A stretch of DNA of 64,000 bases from CAVVFX01 sp963747535 (GTDB lineage Bacteria; Acidobacteriota; Terriglobia; Bryobacterales; Bryobacteraceae), in assembly GCA_963747535.1 (NCBI GenBank), contig CAVVFX010000018.1, forward strand, positions 62,001-126,000, read 5' to 3'. Positions 35,401-42,992 of the stretch are shown here, one piece after another (the stretch's first letter is position 1; each line of letters begins with the position of its first letter). A program made the translations under genes and the position numbers. Below the pieces are notes generated by a model. That model made no database searches and was not told where the DNA came from. It worked only from the letters and a program-made list of their open reading frames with translations.

Positions 35401-35825
35401 AAACCGGACTTCCCTTTACACCAACACTGGCGAATTCGGTGGCTAATACCGGTTCGGGCAGCCGGCCCAACATCATATCGGGTGTAAGTGCGACGGTCCC
35501 GGACCCCACCATTACGGATTGGTTCAATACTTCCTTCGGCGTGCCAGGGGCGGTGTGGGCCACCCCGGCTCAGTATACGTTCGGCGATGCCGGAAGAAAC
35601 ATTCTGCGCGGGCCCCACCGCACTAACCTGGATACCTCTTTGTTCAAGGATTTCGCCCTTTCGGAGCGATTCCATTTACAGCTTCGCGGCGAGTTATTCA
35701 ACGTACTCAACCACCCGCAGTTCGATTTACCGAGCGCGACGATCGGCCAGCCGGGAGTGGGAACCATTCCGGACACCGTAGGTACGCCACGGGACATTCA
35801 GATCGGCCTCAGACTGAGGTTCTGA
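32439..35825 (+). CDS. Oar-like TonB-dependent receptor with carboxypeptidase-regulatory domain
   Basis: A 1128-residue outer-membrane receptor, paralogous to the one at 27397-30642. Signal peptide ('LLIGALCLMALSLAVFSQ'), CarboxypepD_reg-like domain ('GLTGTVTDSSGAVMPGAKVT', 'GSYEFNALLPGGYRLTVQKE'), plug ('DLPLNGRNFAQLAILGTGAI', 'NNVLLDGVDDNF', 'GRSSGASVDVITKSGSNNYH') and barrel ('GGPIIHNKVFFFGDYEGFRK', 'LTLNLGLRWEYLPPP'), ending 'DIQIGLRLRF' with a terminal Phe. The ATG has a strong 'aagggga' upstream. It lies head-to-head with the enolase-superfamily enzyme and upstream of two exported FMN hydroxy-acid oxidases, suggesting a hydroxy- or sugar-acid-related uptake region. The ligand is unknown. 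Confidence 0.88.
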   Translation: MLPRNSSCIAKPARAIDRLLIGALCLMALSLAVFSQTTAGLTGTVTDSSGAVMPGAKVTLTNSETGAQRDGQSNESGSYEFNALLPGGYRLTVQKEGFSKVTREGILLEVNEVARVDVALPPGAVSENIEVTGTAPPLETSTSQVGQVVESKAVSDLPLNGRNFAQLAILGTGAIGVGFGPTGTIGSGTRPDDPRPGAELMVNGNREMSNNVLLDGVDDNFRRNAMITLRPSVEDILEFKVQTNLFGVEQGRSSGASVDVITKSGSNNYHGSAFELVRNNDFDARNFFNAAGVQLQPAYHQNNFGASAGGPIIHNKVFFFGDYEGFRKLQGTTTDVNTVPTVAERTGNFSVIAQQIYDPSTLVTAPGTASGYTRQPFPGNIIPASRFDPIDARVIQAYPLPTLPALVNNQFTNPVLGQNYDQGDGRVDWIIRSKDTMFARFSKQDYLTNTPSTFGLRDIPGMSVPVNLGNNTTYAGRAPMANYNAVIALTHQFSPTFLVDARMGYSRFNMHNIDATAPTSGEGLGQMLGVPNSNQEPESLGFPIIAISGYTGIGGEASIPTIRLENTFNPIVTFTKVMGAHTLKWGASFVRRQIIDFQDNSGNGSFSFDATFTDNPNTPANTGNAMASFLLGAYGSISQAYQLVWAGTRVLEGGLYVGDDWKVNNRLTLNLGLRWEYLPPPVEVDNRYANFDTATGKVLIAGVNSDRSVGIQTEYKMFAPRLGFAYQLDKNTVLRGGAGIFYNANGNGGALYRLHRQLPFGGTNSPLVNEFSATYGTVAEGLPLNPSLNVNSIINNPSGTWYSIPPNYKNSYAEQFNFGVERSLPYNMVLKAFYLANLGRHLDITYNLNQPVPGPGALGPREPLYTIAPGVTGDDYAATDGLSAYHSLQVTAEKRFSSGLSFLSSYTYSHSIDDVPLQESGGVDGPIPQDPRYRFLDFASSSFDIRHRFTQTALYDLPFGKGKRFDLKKSWADKIFGGWQLNVILTAQTGLPFTPTLANSVANTGSGSRPNIISGVSATVPDPTITDWFNTSFGVPGAVWATPAQYTFGDAGRNILRGPHRTNLDTSLFKDFALSERFHLQLRGELFNVLNHPQFDLPSATIGQPGVGTIPDTVGTPRDIQIGLRLRF

Positions 35826-36128
35826 AACCGATTTCGGAGCTTCTCATGGAACGATCTGACGGGCAAAGCGATGATCGCGAGCTACATTGGCGCGAGGTTG
35901 GGGCGTCCATGAATGAAATGAAGGTCACCTGAAAAGCTGACTAGACTAGTACCGAGTTGCAAAAGTTCGCGGAACCACTTCCTAACGGTCGTGGCTCGGA
36001 AGCTGTTACTGAGCCGCGCGCGTAAGCAAGCGGTTCCGTACTCCAATTTTTGCAGGTTGGTACTAGGCCAATAGAGAATTGAGGCCAGGATTATCCAGCA
36101 ATTCAGATGAGCCTTCAGAGGAGGATGA
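35826..36128. other. Intergenic region with a MITE-like repeat
   Basis: Holds the best-preserved repeat copy (35947-36066) and the upstream region of the hydroxy-acid oxidase pair. Nothing else identified. Confidence 0.5.
35947..36066. repeat. MITE-like repeat, copy B (full length)
   Basis: About 118 bp with imperfect terminal inverted repeats: left 'agtaccgagttgcaaaag', right (read from the far end) 'agtaccaacctgcaaaaa'. Both ends abut the tetranucleotide ctag, a possible target duplication. The interior has 'ggctcggaagctgttactga' followed by 'gccg', an internal hairpin. It is nearly identical in its core to copies A and C. Confidence 0.78.
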
Positions 36129-37334
36129 ATGGGGAAACTTGAGCAGACCTGGCTCGCAAGCCGAAGCCGGCGGGATGCCTTTCGCTCGTTGGCGGGATTC
36201 CTCGCCGGATCTCCGTTGTTGCGAGCCCAGCAGGATCCGTTCCGCGATCACAGCCGCGTGCCCGGGATCGAGGAAATGGTAACTGCCTTCGATTTCGAAC
36301 CGGTCGCCTACGCAAAACTGCTTCGCGAGCCTTATGACTTTATGGCGCACGGGGCCGATAGCGAGTTTACACTTCGCCGCAACCGCGAGGCGTATGAATG
36401 GGTCGAACTGATAGCTAGAGGCGTTGCGGATGCCTCTCCGATCCGTACTGACGTCGAGTTATTCGGCTCCAAGATGCCCTTCCCCATCATGGTGGCTCCC
36501 AGTTCCGGCCAGGGGAACATGCATCCGGACGGTGAGATGGCGATGCATCTAGGCGCCACCGCGGTCGACGCGAAAATGATCGTCAGTAATGCGTCGAGTT
36601 TCCCGATCGATAAAATCGGCGCCGCGGCGAAGGGTCCACTTTGGTTCCAGCTTTACCCCAAAGAGATTCTCGATGCCAATCGCGAGACCCTGGATGCGGC
36701 TCAGACGGCGGGTTGTACTGGCGTGGTGGTGACGATTGACGTGCAGGCCGTTTCCTACGAGCGGGACTTGCACGACCGCCGCTTGAGTACCGGTCCTATT
36801 CGGACCGGCCGGCGGGGGCGTGCGGGAGCTACCGATGCGCCGAGGACACCCAACCCGTACGGCGTCCCCGAAGGACGGATGTGGTTCGAGTGGAAATTAT
36901 TCGACCAGATCCGCCCGTTTATCAAGGGGCCGATGCTCGCTAAGGGAATTCTTACACCCGAAGATGCTCGGCTGTGCATCGAACATGGGTGCGATGGCGT
37001 ATATGTTTCCAACCACGGAGGCCGGTCTTTGGACTATGCGCCGTCTACGCTGGAAGTGCTGCCAGCCATCGTGGATGCGGTCGGGGGGAAGGTTCCGGTG
37101 ATCTTCGACAGCGGCATCCGGCGCGGCGCCGATGTTCTGAAAGCTCTGGCGCTTGGAGCCAAAGCGGTGTGCCTGGGTCGCGCCCCTCGATGGGGCCTGG
37201 CGGCTTACGGCGCGCCGGGCGTGCAGCGGGTCCTCGAGATCCTGCACGCCGAGTTGGTTCAGGCAATGGCGTATACCGGGCGCACTTCTATTGAGTCCAT
37301 TAACCGGACGATCGTAAGGACGGACTTCGCATGA
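36129..37334 (+). CDS. Exported FMN-dependent alpha-hydroxy-acid oxidase/dehydrogenase
   Basis: A 401-residue member of the lactate/glycolate oxidase family, oxidising L-2-hydroxy acids with FMN. Catalytic landmarks are present: 'IMVAPSSGQGNMHPDGEMAM', 'WFQLYPKEI' (active-site Tyr), 'VVVTIDVQAVSYERDLHDRR', 'LAKGILTPEDA' (Lys) and 'VSNHGGRSLDYAPSTLEVLP' with the catalytic His296 and substrate Arg, then 'IFDSGIRRGADVLKALALGA' with 'VCLGR'. The N-terminus 'RSRRDAFRSLAGFLAGSPLL' is Tat-like, so the cofactor-loaded enzyme may be exported. Its stop overlaps the next gene's ATG (ATGA), coupling it to a degenerate paralogue. 'aggagg' lies a few bases before the ATG. Confidence 0.85.
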   Translation: MGKLEQTWLASRSRRDAFRSLAGFLAGSPLLRAQQDPFRDHSRVPGIEEMVTAFDFEPVAYAKLLREPYDFMAHGADSEFTLRRNREAYEWVELIARGVADASPIRTDVELFGSKMPFPIMVAPSSGQGNMHPDGEMAMHLGATAVDAKMIVSNASSFPIDKIGAAAKGPLWFQLYPKEILDANRETLDAAQTAGCTGVVVTIDVQAVSYERDLHDRRLSTGPIRTGRRGRAGATDAPRTPNPYGVPEGRMWFEWKLFDQIRPFIKGPMLAKGILTPEDARLCIEHGCDGVYVSNHGGRSLDYAPSTLEVLPAIVDAVGGKVPVIFDSGIRRGADVLKALALGAKAVCLGRAPRWGLAAYGAPGVQRVLEILHAELVQAMAYTGRTSIESINRTIVRTDFA

Positions 37335-38392
37335 AGTGGCGTACCTTCTCCAGACGGCGGGCGCTAGCCGCCTATGGATCTCTCCTGGCGGGGTCTCCGG
37401 TTCTCGATGCGCAGCAGTTGATTGGCGAGCCGCCCGGCCGCATCGCGCCGGCTTCCGAACTGGTCAACGCTTATGAATTCGAAGGTATGGCCAAGCGCAT
37501 TTTGGGCAGCGCCGTTTCCGCGGAGATTTCCAGTGGAGATCGCAAGGCCATGGACCGGATCACGTTCAACCCGCGGATGATGGTTAACACCCTCAAACTG
37601 GATTTAACCACGCCTCTGTTCGGCGAGAATTTGTTCGCACCCGTTCTGATAGGCCCCACGTCCGAACACAAGCGGTTCCATCCAGAAGGTGAACTGGCGA
37701 TGGTACGCGGCGCCGCGGAAGCGAAAACGTTGATGGTCGTGTCTGACCGGTCCAGCTACCCGATCGATGAGATTGCAGCGCAGGCCAAGACACCTCTCTG
37801 GTATCAAGTTTATGCGGAGCCGGACACGAATGCGGTACGCAGCCGTATTGACCGGGCGGTGAAGGCAGGCTGCAAGGTAGTGATCATTACGGTCGGCATC
37901 CCGGGCCAGTCCGCCAACGGAGTTGGCAATACACCGGCGCTGGTAGACTGGAGCGCGATCGACCGCACGCGCCAAGGCGTCAAGGTACCGGTGGTATTGA
38001 AAGGAATCATGGCGCCGGAGGACGCTCGGACTGCCGTCTCACGAGGCATACAGGGTATCGTGGTTTCCAATTATGCGGGCCGGCCGATCCCCGGAACGGC
38101 GTCGAGTATCTTTGCGCTGCCTGCGATCGCCGATGCCGTCGGAGACAAGGTGCCTATTCTGATCGATGGCGGTTTCGCTCGCGGAAGCGACGTGCTCAAA
38201 GCGCTGGCCCTTGGCGCCCAAGGTGTACTGCTGGGCCGGCCGGCGCTGTGGGGCTTGGCCGGCTACGGCGCCGACGGCGTGAAATGCTTGCTTCAACTGA
38301 TTCAGAACGAGCTTGCGCGCGACATGGTGATGTGCGGCCTGGTGAACATCAAAGCCATTACCCGCGCCGCCGTCACGATCCATCGCCGGTAA
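37331..38392 (+). CDS. Divergent alpha-hydroxy-acid oxidase paralogue lacking catalytic His
   Basis: A 353-residue paralogue of the preceding protein, shorter by about 48 residues. The twin-arginine start 'FSRRRALAAYGSLLAGSPVL' suggests Tat export. Family segments persist: 'VLIGPTSEHKRFHPEGELAM', 'WYQVYAEPD' (Tyr kept), 'VVLKGIMAPEDARTA' (Lys kept) and 'LIDGGFARGSDVLKALALGA' with 'VLLGRPALWGLAGYG'. But where the upstream enzyme has 'SNHGGRSLD', this one reads 'SNYAGRPIPGTASS': the catalytic His is Tyr248. The Asp of the His-Asp relay is also gone, and the block that carries the 'ERDLHDRR' arginines is missing. It is likely catalytically altered or inactive, perhaps a binding or partner subunit. 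Co-translated with the active paralogue. Confidence 0.8.
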   Translation: MKWRTFSRRRALAAYGSLLAGSPVLDAQQLIGEPPGRIAPASELVNAYEFEGMAKRILGSAVSAEISSGDRKAMDRITFNPRMMVNTLKLDLTTPLFGENLFAPVLIGPTSEHKRFHPEGELAMVRGAAEAKTLMVVSDRSSYPIDEIAAQAKTPLWYQVYAEPDTNAVRSRIDRAVKAGCKVVIITVGIPGQSANGVGNTPALVDWSAIDRTRQGVKVPVVLKGIMAPEDARTAVSRGIQGIVVSNYAGRPIPGTASSIFALPAIADAVGDKVPILIDGGFARGSDVLKALALGAQGVLLGRPALWGLAGYGADGVKCLLQLIQNELARDMVMCGLVNIKAITRAAVTIHRR

Positions 38393-38733
38393 CTTTGCTT
38401 TGGGTAACAAACCATGAAGACTGCCTCGTTCGCTCGGGCATCTTCGTAGCGTGCGGAGTTGGCCTCACAGGACTCGCCCAGGGAGCCGGACGATACCAAG
38501 GTTGGGGACGCCAGTGGCGAGGGGACAGAAGTAGACAGCCGGGCAGCCTTTCTGAAAAACGCGTTTTCGCGCGGCCTGATCGATCGGTCCCCTGGAGTCG
38601 AGAAAGTGGCGGTCAAGTTTGACACGACGCCGTGTGCGCGGCTGTGCGGACACGGATACTCGTTTGCAGTCGAACGCGACGCCGCTTCTGGTTATCAATT
38701 GCCCCGGGAGACTCTCGAAATCGTGGCCGTTGG
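38393..38733. other. Intergenic region with possible gene remnant
   Basis: After the oxidase gene, ATG 38414 opens a ten-codon frame. In the next frame 'GIFVACGVGLTGLAQGA' looks like a signal-peptide core, so a frameshifted start of a secreted protein may survive here. Too weak to call a gene. Confidence 0.25.
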
Positions 38734-40179
38734 TCATTTTCGACGGTCATCGAAGAGCACAATCGCGACGCCATTCCAGGTATCTCGTCCGGCGCAATGC
38801 GGCGGCTTGTCCCGAAGGGGAACGACTCCGACGTCGCTGTGTACGAGGTGAAAATGCGCTTCGAGGTATTCGCGAACCAGATCCGCGCGTCTTCGCGACG
38901 TCACAAATTCCTGGTCGGGGGTTCCCGTACCGGAGTAACCCTCGACGATAACCACATGATCGGGCAGTGAATCCACGACTGGTGCAACCGCACCGTCAAT
39001 CGCGTGGCGCCCGGTTTCGTCTAGTTGCACTGTGCCATTGCTGCCGGTAGCAAACAGGTTCGCCGCATCCAACCAGGTCCGGGACCCGCAAGCGTCTTGG
39101 CGCTGACAGGCCTTGAGGTAATCGGCCGACGACAACTGCTCCAGGTCATAAAAACCGCGCTTCTTGAAAAACCCCCGGAACAAGAATTCGTGTTTTAGCG
39201 CTTCCGTGTCGTCCGCAAGATTGGCAGTTCCACGATTCAGATTTGAAAGTGTCTCACGAATGTTGGCCGCTCCGTCCTGGCCCATGTTATCCGGCGCCAA
39301 AGCGCCTTTGATGGTCTGATTGAGCTGTTCCGACATCGCCTGCACGTTCTCAAGAATTACCTTCGCTTTCGACGCGAGGTCACGGGACTGCACATCCGCG
39401 AGAATCCGATCGGCGCGCGCCGAAGCATCGCTCAGGTTTAGGGTGGCTTGCTGCGCATTGGATAGAGTCGCCTGCAGCTGCTTTCTCGTCGCTTCATCTT
39501 TTAAGAGCAAACCAGCCGGCCCTTTACCCGCATTCAAATCCGACACAATTGCGTTGATCGTGTCCGTGATCTGGCCGGCATTGCTGGCCATCTTTCTGAT
39601 GTCCGGCTGCACTACCGTTACGACACCGTCAACATGATTCACTGTCTTCGTCACCGAATCGAGCGCGACGTCAAGCCGGCCGTGAAGATCAGTAACACTG
39701 CCTTGAAGTTCATCCAATAGCGTGGAACTTTTGTCCAACAACGCAGAACCTTTTTCCAGTACCGCACCTATGTCGAAGGGCTCCTTACTGGGAAGCGTGG
39801 CTCCGTCCGGCGCCTCTGCGACGGTGCTGGTACCCTCCCGAATGAAGACGTACTTGTCACCAACGATGCCCTCGGTTTGAATAGAGACCAACGAATCGGT
39901 GCGGATCAATCCTCGCGCGTTCGCTCTCACCTGGAGCTTCAGCCGGAACTTCGACGCTGGGCTGGCCGGGATTTCAATGCCCTTGACCTCCCCGGCCTCG
40001 ATGCCGGAAACCAGCACCTGGGCGCCACGCGGCAATCCGCCGATGTCCGAGAATTCGGCGAAGAACTCCACGTGTTTCCCGAAAATATCGTAGCGGTTTC
40101 CGATTAGAAACAGGATGGCTGTGAAGAATCCAATCCCCAAGATCAAGAACAGTCCAATGGCCCAGCTATGAATGCGCAT
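38734..40179 (-). CDS. MlaD-type MCE protein fused to a C-terminal OmpA-like domain
   Basis: A 481-residue substrate-binding component of an Mla/Mce lipid transporter. One N-terminal membrane helix ('WAIGLFLILGIGFFTAILFL', about 6-25) is followed by the MCE domain ('HVEFFAEFSDIGGLPRGAQV', 'GIEAGEVKGIEI', 'VSIQTEGIVGDKYVFI') to about residue 120. A long helical stretch (about 130-330, with 'LLDKSSTLLDELQGSVTDLH' and 'VLENV'-like heptads) probably forms the tube or coiled coil crossing the periplasm. The last 110 residues resemble an OmpA-like peptidoglycan-binding domain ('VVIVEGYSGTGTPDQEF', 'TSRRRADLVREYL'). Such a fusion could tie the lipid bridge to the cell wall. The gene follows the ATPase gene by one base. 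It is the last gene of the operon. Confidence 0.83.
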   Translation of the reverse strand: MRIHSWAIGLFLILGIGFFTAILFLIGNRYDIFGKHVEFFAEFSDIGGLPRGAQVLVSGIEAGEVKGIEIPASPASKFRLKLQVRANARGLIRTDSLVSIQTEGIVGDKYVFIREGTSTVAEAPDGATLPSKEPFDIGAVLEKGSALLDKSSTLLDELQGSVTDLHGRLDVALDSVTKTVNHVDGVVTVVQPDIRKMASNAGQITDTINAIVSDLNAGKGPAGLLLKDEATRKQLQATLSNAQQATLNLSDASARADRILADVQSRDLASKAKVILENVQAMSEQLNQTIKGALAPDNMGQDGAANIRETLSNLNRGTANLADDTEALKHEFLFRGFFKKRGFYDLEQLSSADYLKACQRQDACGSRTWLDAANLFATGSNGTVQLDETGRHAIDGAVAPVVDSLPDHVVIVEGYSGTGTPDQEFVTSRRRADLVREYLEAHFHLVHSDVGVVPLRDKPPHCAGRDTWNGVAIVLFDDRRK

Positions 40180-40180
40180 A

Positions 40181-40930
40181 TTATTGTGCCTCGGAAACCA
40201 GTGCTCTCACCAAAGCGCTTTGATTCGTGGCTAACTCTTCCATGCCACCTACCGCGATGAGATTACCGTTATCTAGGACCCCGACGCGGTCGGCGACGCG
40301 ACGCGCTTCGCGGATGTCGTGAGTAACAATCATCATCGTGGTGTTGTCTCTTTTTCGGACGCGTAATAAAAGATCGTCGATCTCCGACGCCGTCACGCGA
40401 TCCAGTCCGCTGACTGGCTCGTCCACCAGCAGGATACTGGGGTCGAGCATAAGGGCTCGAGCCAGTCCTGCCCGTTTGCGCATGCCCCCTGACAGTTCCG
40501 CCGGTGACTTCTGGCCGTCTTTTCCCAGCCCAACGTCATCCAGGCTTTTTTGAACGATGGCCTCAATCTCTTCATCCAGCATTTTCTTCCGCAAGCGCTT
40601 CAAAGGCACCGCGAGGTTGTCGTGGAGCGAAAACGAATCGAAAAGCGCGGCGCTCTGAAAAAGGAAGCCGATCCGGCTTCTTACCTTGGATATACCGTCT
40701 TCGTCCATCCCCACAATGTTGTCGTTTTCAACGCAGATTACGCCTGCATCAGGTTGCATCAAGCCGATAGTGAGTTTCAAGGTCACGCTCTTTCCCATTC
40801 CGCTCCGCCCTAAGAGACAGAAGGCTTCTCCTGGCGCAACTTCGAACGAAACGTTGTCGAGAACCGCCCGGCCCCCGAATGAGCGGGACACTTCACGGAA
40901 AGCAATCGCCGGAGAACTGCCGCCGTTCAT
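40181..40930 (-). CDS. mlaF: ABC transporter ATPase, MlaF-like
   Basis: A 249-residue nucleotide-binding subunit powering phospholipid transport between the membranes. Walker A 'GRSGMGKS' (41-48, the Met being typical of MlaF/Mce ATPases), Q-loop 'GFLFQSAALFDS', signature 'LSGGM' (146-150), Walker B 'ILLVDEP' (166-172) and H-loop 'IVTHD' are all intact. Its start codon overlaps the permease stop by four bases (ATGA), and it ends directly before the MCE gene, giving the classic order permease-ATPase-MCE. The same complex in other bacteria maintains outer-membrane lipid asymmetry. The gene symbol rests on similarity and gene order. Confidence 0.88.
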   Translation of the reverse strand: MNGGSSPAIAFREVSRSFGGRAVLDNVSFEVAPGEAFCLLGRSGMGKSVTLKLTIGLMQPDAGVICVENDNIVGMDEDGISKVRSRIGFLFQSAALFDSFSLHDNLAVPLKRLRKKMLDEEIEAIVQKSLDDVGLGKDGQKSPAELSGGMRKRAGLARALMLDPSILLVDEPVSGLDRVTASEIDDLLLRVRKRDNTTMMIVTHDIREARRVADRVGVLDNGNLIAVGGMEELATNQSALVRALVSEAQ

Positions 40931-41688
40931 ATAGCCGTCTCCGGGAACAGGAAAAAGATGGCCTTTACCAGCACAACGTCGATAAGAATGATGGCGAGGG
41001 ACGAGATGACGACACTGCTCGTCGCAGCGCGCCCAACGCCCTCCGCGCCCTCATCGGTGGTGTAGCCAAGGTAAGAGGAGATAAGACCAATAACGGCTCC
41101 GAAAACGGCCGTCTTGAGAGTTGGAGGAATGAAGGCTGCCCAGCTCACGTTGTGGAAAGCTTGGGAAACATAGAGTTGGACGGATAGATCAGAGGTCGCG
41201 CGTTCCGCTAAGTAGCCTCCCGCAAGCCCCATCACATCCATGAAGACCGTAAGTATGGGAAGCGCGATCGAGCAGGCAATGATACGGGGAATCACCAACA
41301 TTTTGAAGGAGTCGATGGAAAGCACTTCGATCGCGTCAATCTGTTCGGTTGCGCGCATGTTCGCCAACTCCGCACCTATGCCCGCTCCCACTCGCCCAGC
41401 CATCAACAACCCGGCAAGGAGCGGGCCAATCTCGTTGAAGAATGCCAACGACTGGACCGCGGGCATCTCTGCTTGTGCCCCAAATTGGACCAGAGTGGTC
41501 CGCGTGTGAAGGGCCAGGACGAGCCCTAAAGCGAAGCCCGAAGACAACACCAGTGGCAGTGATTTCCATCCAGTCACTTCGATCTGTCGCAGGATCATCT
41601 GGAATTCAAAGGGAGGAACCAGCACCCGCTGCGCGGCGCGCAGAGCAAACAGGCCAATGTTCCCGATGAAGTCCAGATACCTGCGCAT
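40927..41688 (-). CDS. mlaE: ABC transporter permease, MlaE-like
   Basis: A 253-residue inner-membrane permease of the MlaE/YrbE family with about five or six hydrophobic segments. Typical runs: 'LPLVLSSGFALGLVLALHT', 'FFNEIGPLLAGLLMAGRVGA', 'GIGAELANMRATEQIDAIEV' (the conserved coupling region contacting the ATPase), 'LVIPRIIACSIALPILTV' and 'VFGAVIGLISSYLGYTTDEG'. It begins the tight three-gene Mla cluster, overlapping the ATPase gene by four bases. A SYLF-domain gene lies 90 bp upstream on the same strand. The likely role is the membrane channel of a phospholipid transporter. Confidence 0.88.
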   Translation of the reverse strand: MRRYLDFIGNIGLFALRAAQRVLVPPFEFQMILRQIEVTGWKSLPLVLSSGFALGLVLALHTRTTLVQFGAQAEMPAVQSLAFFNEIGPLLAGLLMAGRVGAGIGAELANMRATEQIDAIEVLSIDSFKMLVIPRIIACSIALPILTVFMDVMGLAGGYLAERATSDLSVQLYVSQAFHNVSWAAFIPPTLKTAVFGAVIGLISSYLGYTTDEGAEGVGRAATSSVVISSLAIILIDVVLVKAIFFLFPETAI

Positions 41689-41778
41689 ATATTCCTTGGA
41701 TCACTTCAATAAAGATCAGTTCGGAGGCATCTCGCGCCTGCCTCCGAATCCCTTTCTCCGCGCGAAGTTTCTGTTCAA

Positions 41779-42426
41779 TTAGCGACTGGACGTTTGCGCG
41801 ATGGTTGCGACGAATGTCTGCGCGCCTGAAGGCGCTGTTGCTCCCGCGATAATTTCGCCGTTGCTTACCGTCTTGCCATAAAGGGCTTTGTTGCTGGAGT
41901 CATCGGGTTTCAGGGTTGCCCCATCGAGATCGAAGCCCGCGAAGGCTCCCTTGGTGTGGCCGTAAAGAAGAATCTTTGCGTTGGGATCGCCATGTGCCGA
42001 CGCGCCGTTTCCCCAGGCAGCCGAAGCGTCCACCCCGATCGCGAAACGATCAGAGAGCAGCTTGGAACGCATATCCTTGTCCATCGACAGTATTACGATG
42101 TTCATCTCTTCGCCACCGACCTGTACGCCCAAGCTGCCGCTATCCAGGGCGATCGCGCCCGGTGCCGACCAGTTGCCCCCATTCCGACACGAAATGAATC
42201 CCCGTCCATGGCCTACTCCAACAACAATCGCTCCTTTTTTGAAACCCGGAATGACGACGACGCAATCGGCACTGGCGAGTTTTCCCGCCGGAATGTCGTG
42301 CCCAGATTGCGTCATCTTATTGAGAACATCGGTGGCTTTTCCCAGCCGTGTGGTTGTGTCGTCCGCGCCCGCCGCAGTGAGAGCGGCAGCGATCATCAAT
42401 GACAGAAGGTATTGCGGTTTTCGCAT
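41779..42426 (-). CDS. Exported SYLF (YSC84-like) lipid-binding protein
   Basis: A 215-residue periplasmic protein. Signal peptide 'LLSLMIAAALTAAGA' followed by the SYLF domain: 'VLNKMTQSGHDIPAGKLASA', 'CVVVIPGFKKGAIVVGVGHG', 'GFISCRNGGNWSAPGAIALD', 'SGSLGVQVGGEEMNIVILSM' and 'RFAIGVDASAAWG'. In eukaryotes SYLF binds phosphoinositides and actin; bacterial versions are exported proteins of unclear role, presumed lipid-binding. Its position 90 bp upstream of an Mla lipid transport operon on the same strand supports a link to envelope lipids, although a separate promoter is possible. Confidence 0.84.
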   Translation of the reverse strand: MRKPQYLLSLMIAAALTAAGADDTTTRLGKATDVLNKMTQSGHDIPAGKLASADCVVVIPGFKKGAIVVGVGHGRGFISCRNGGNWSAPGAIALDSGSLGVQVGGEEMNIVILSMDKDMRSKLLSDRFAIGVDASAAWGNGASAHGDPNAKILLYGHTKGAFAGFDLDGATLKPDDSSNKALYGKTVSNGEIIAGATAPSGAQTFVATIAQTSSR

Positions 42427-42992
42427 GGGTGTTGTCCTTTCTTATGCAGTGAATGCACGCAACATTCCAATCGGACGCATCGATGAATGTCCGTAAAACT
42501 GAAGCACTTCCCCCCATAACCGGCTCACCGCACCTGAGGGAAACCAGCGACGACGACCAGTTGTCGACGCGGCGTATGGTCACCTGACACGTCACATCAT
42601 CGGCCCAGCATTGCAGGGAAATTGTCCCTGGCGGTTTCTTGCTATGGGCCGGCGACGGTCGAGCGCAGCGACGAACGCGGGATCGCCCTACGGCGTCCGC
42701 GATTCGCGGGTCGACAGACGGGTGCCGTGACAGGAAGAGTTTGAAATCTCTCGCGAGGACCGCGCACGAACGTCCAGCGTCGGCGGATCAATTCGCAATC
42801 GAGCGGAAAATCGCCGTCCCCGGCGCCTGACCCATCCCTGCGATCGTGCACGGTCTGCCCGATGATACTGCCCTCGGCTTAATGGCGAACCAAGTTTGTC
42901 AGATTAGGTGGATCCACGGACCGACAGCAACACTACCCGCCGCTTCCTAAGAGATACTCGCGGTTCGCCGCAACAAGGCGTCCCCGGCGTCG
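42427..42992. other. Intergenic region, no gene seen
   Basis: About 570 bp between two minus-strand genes. Only short shadow frames; no repeat or convincing promoter recognised. Confidence 0.4.

Noticed and set aside
38459..38851. 130-residue plus-strand frame after the oxidase pair
   Set aside because: It runs over the end of the opposite-strand MCE gene; only a possible frameshifted signal-peptide remnant is noted.
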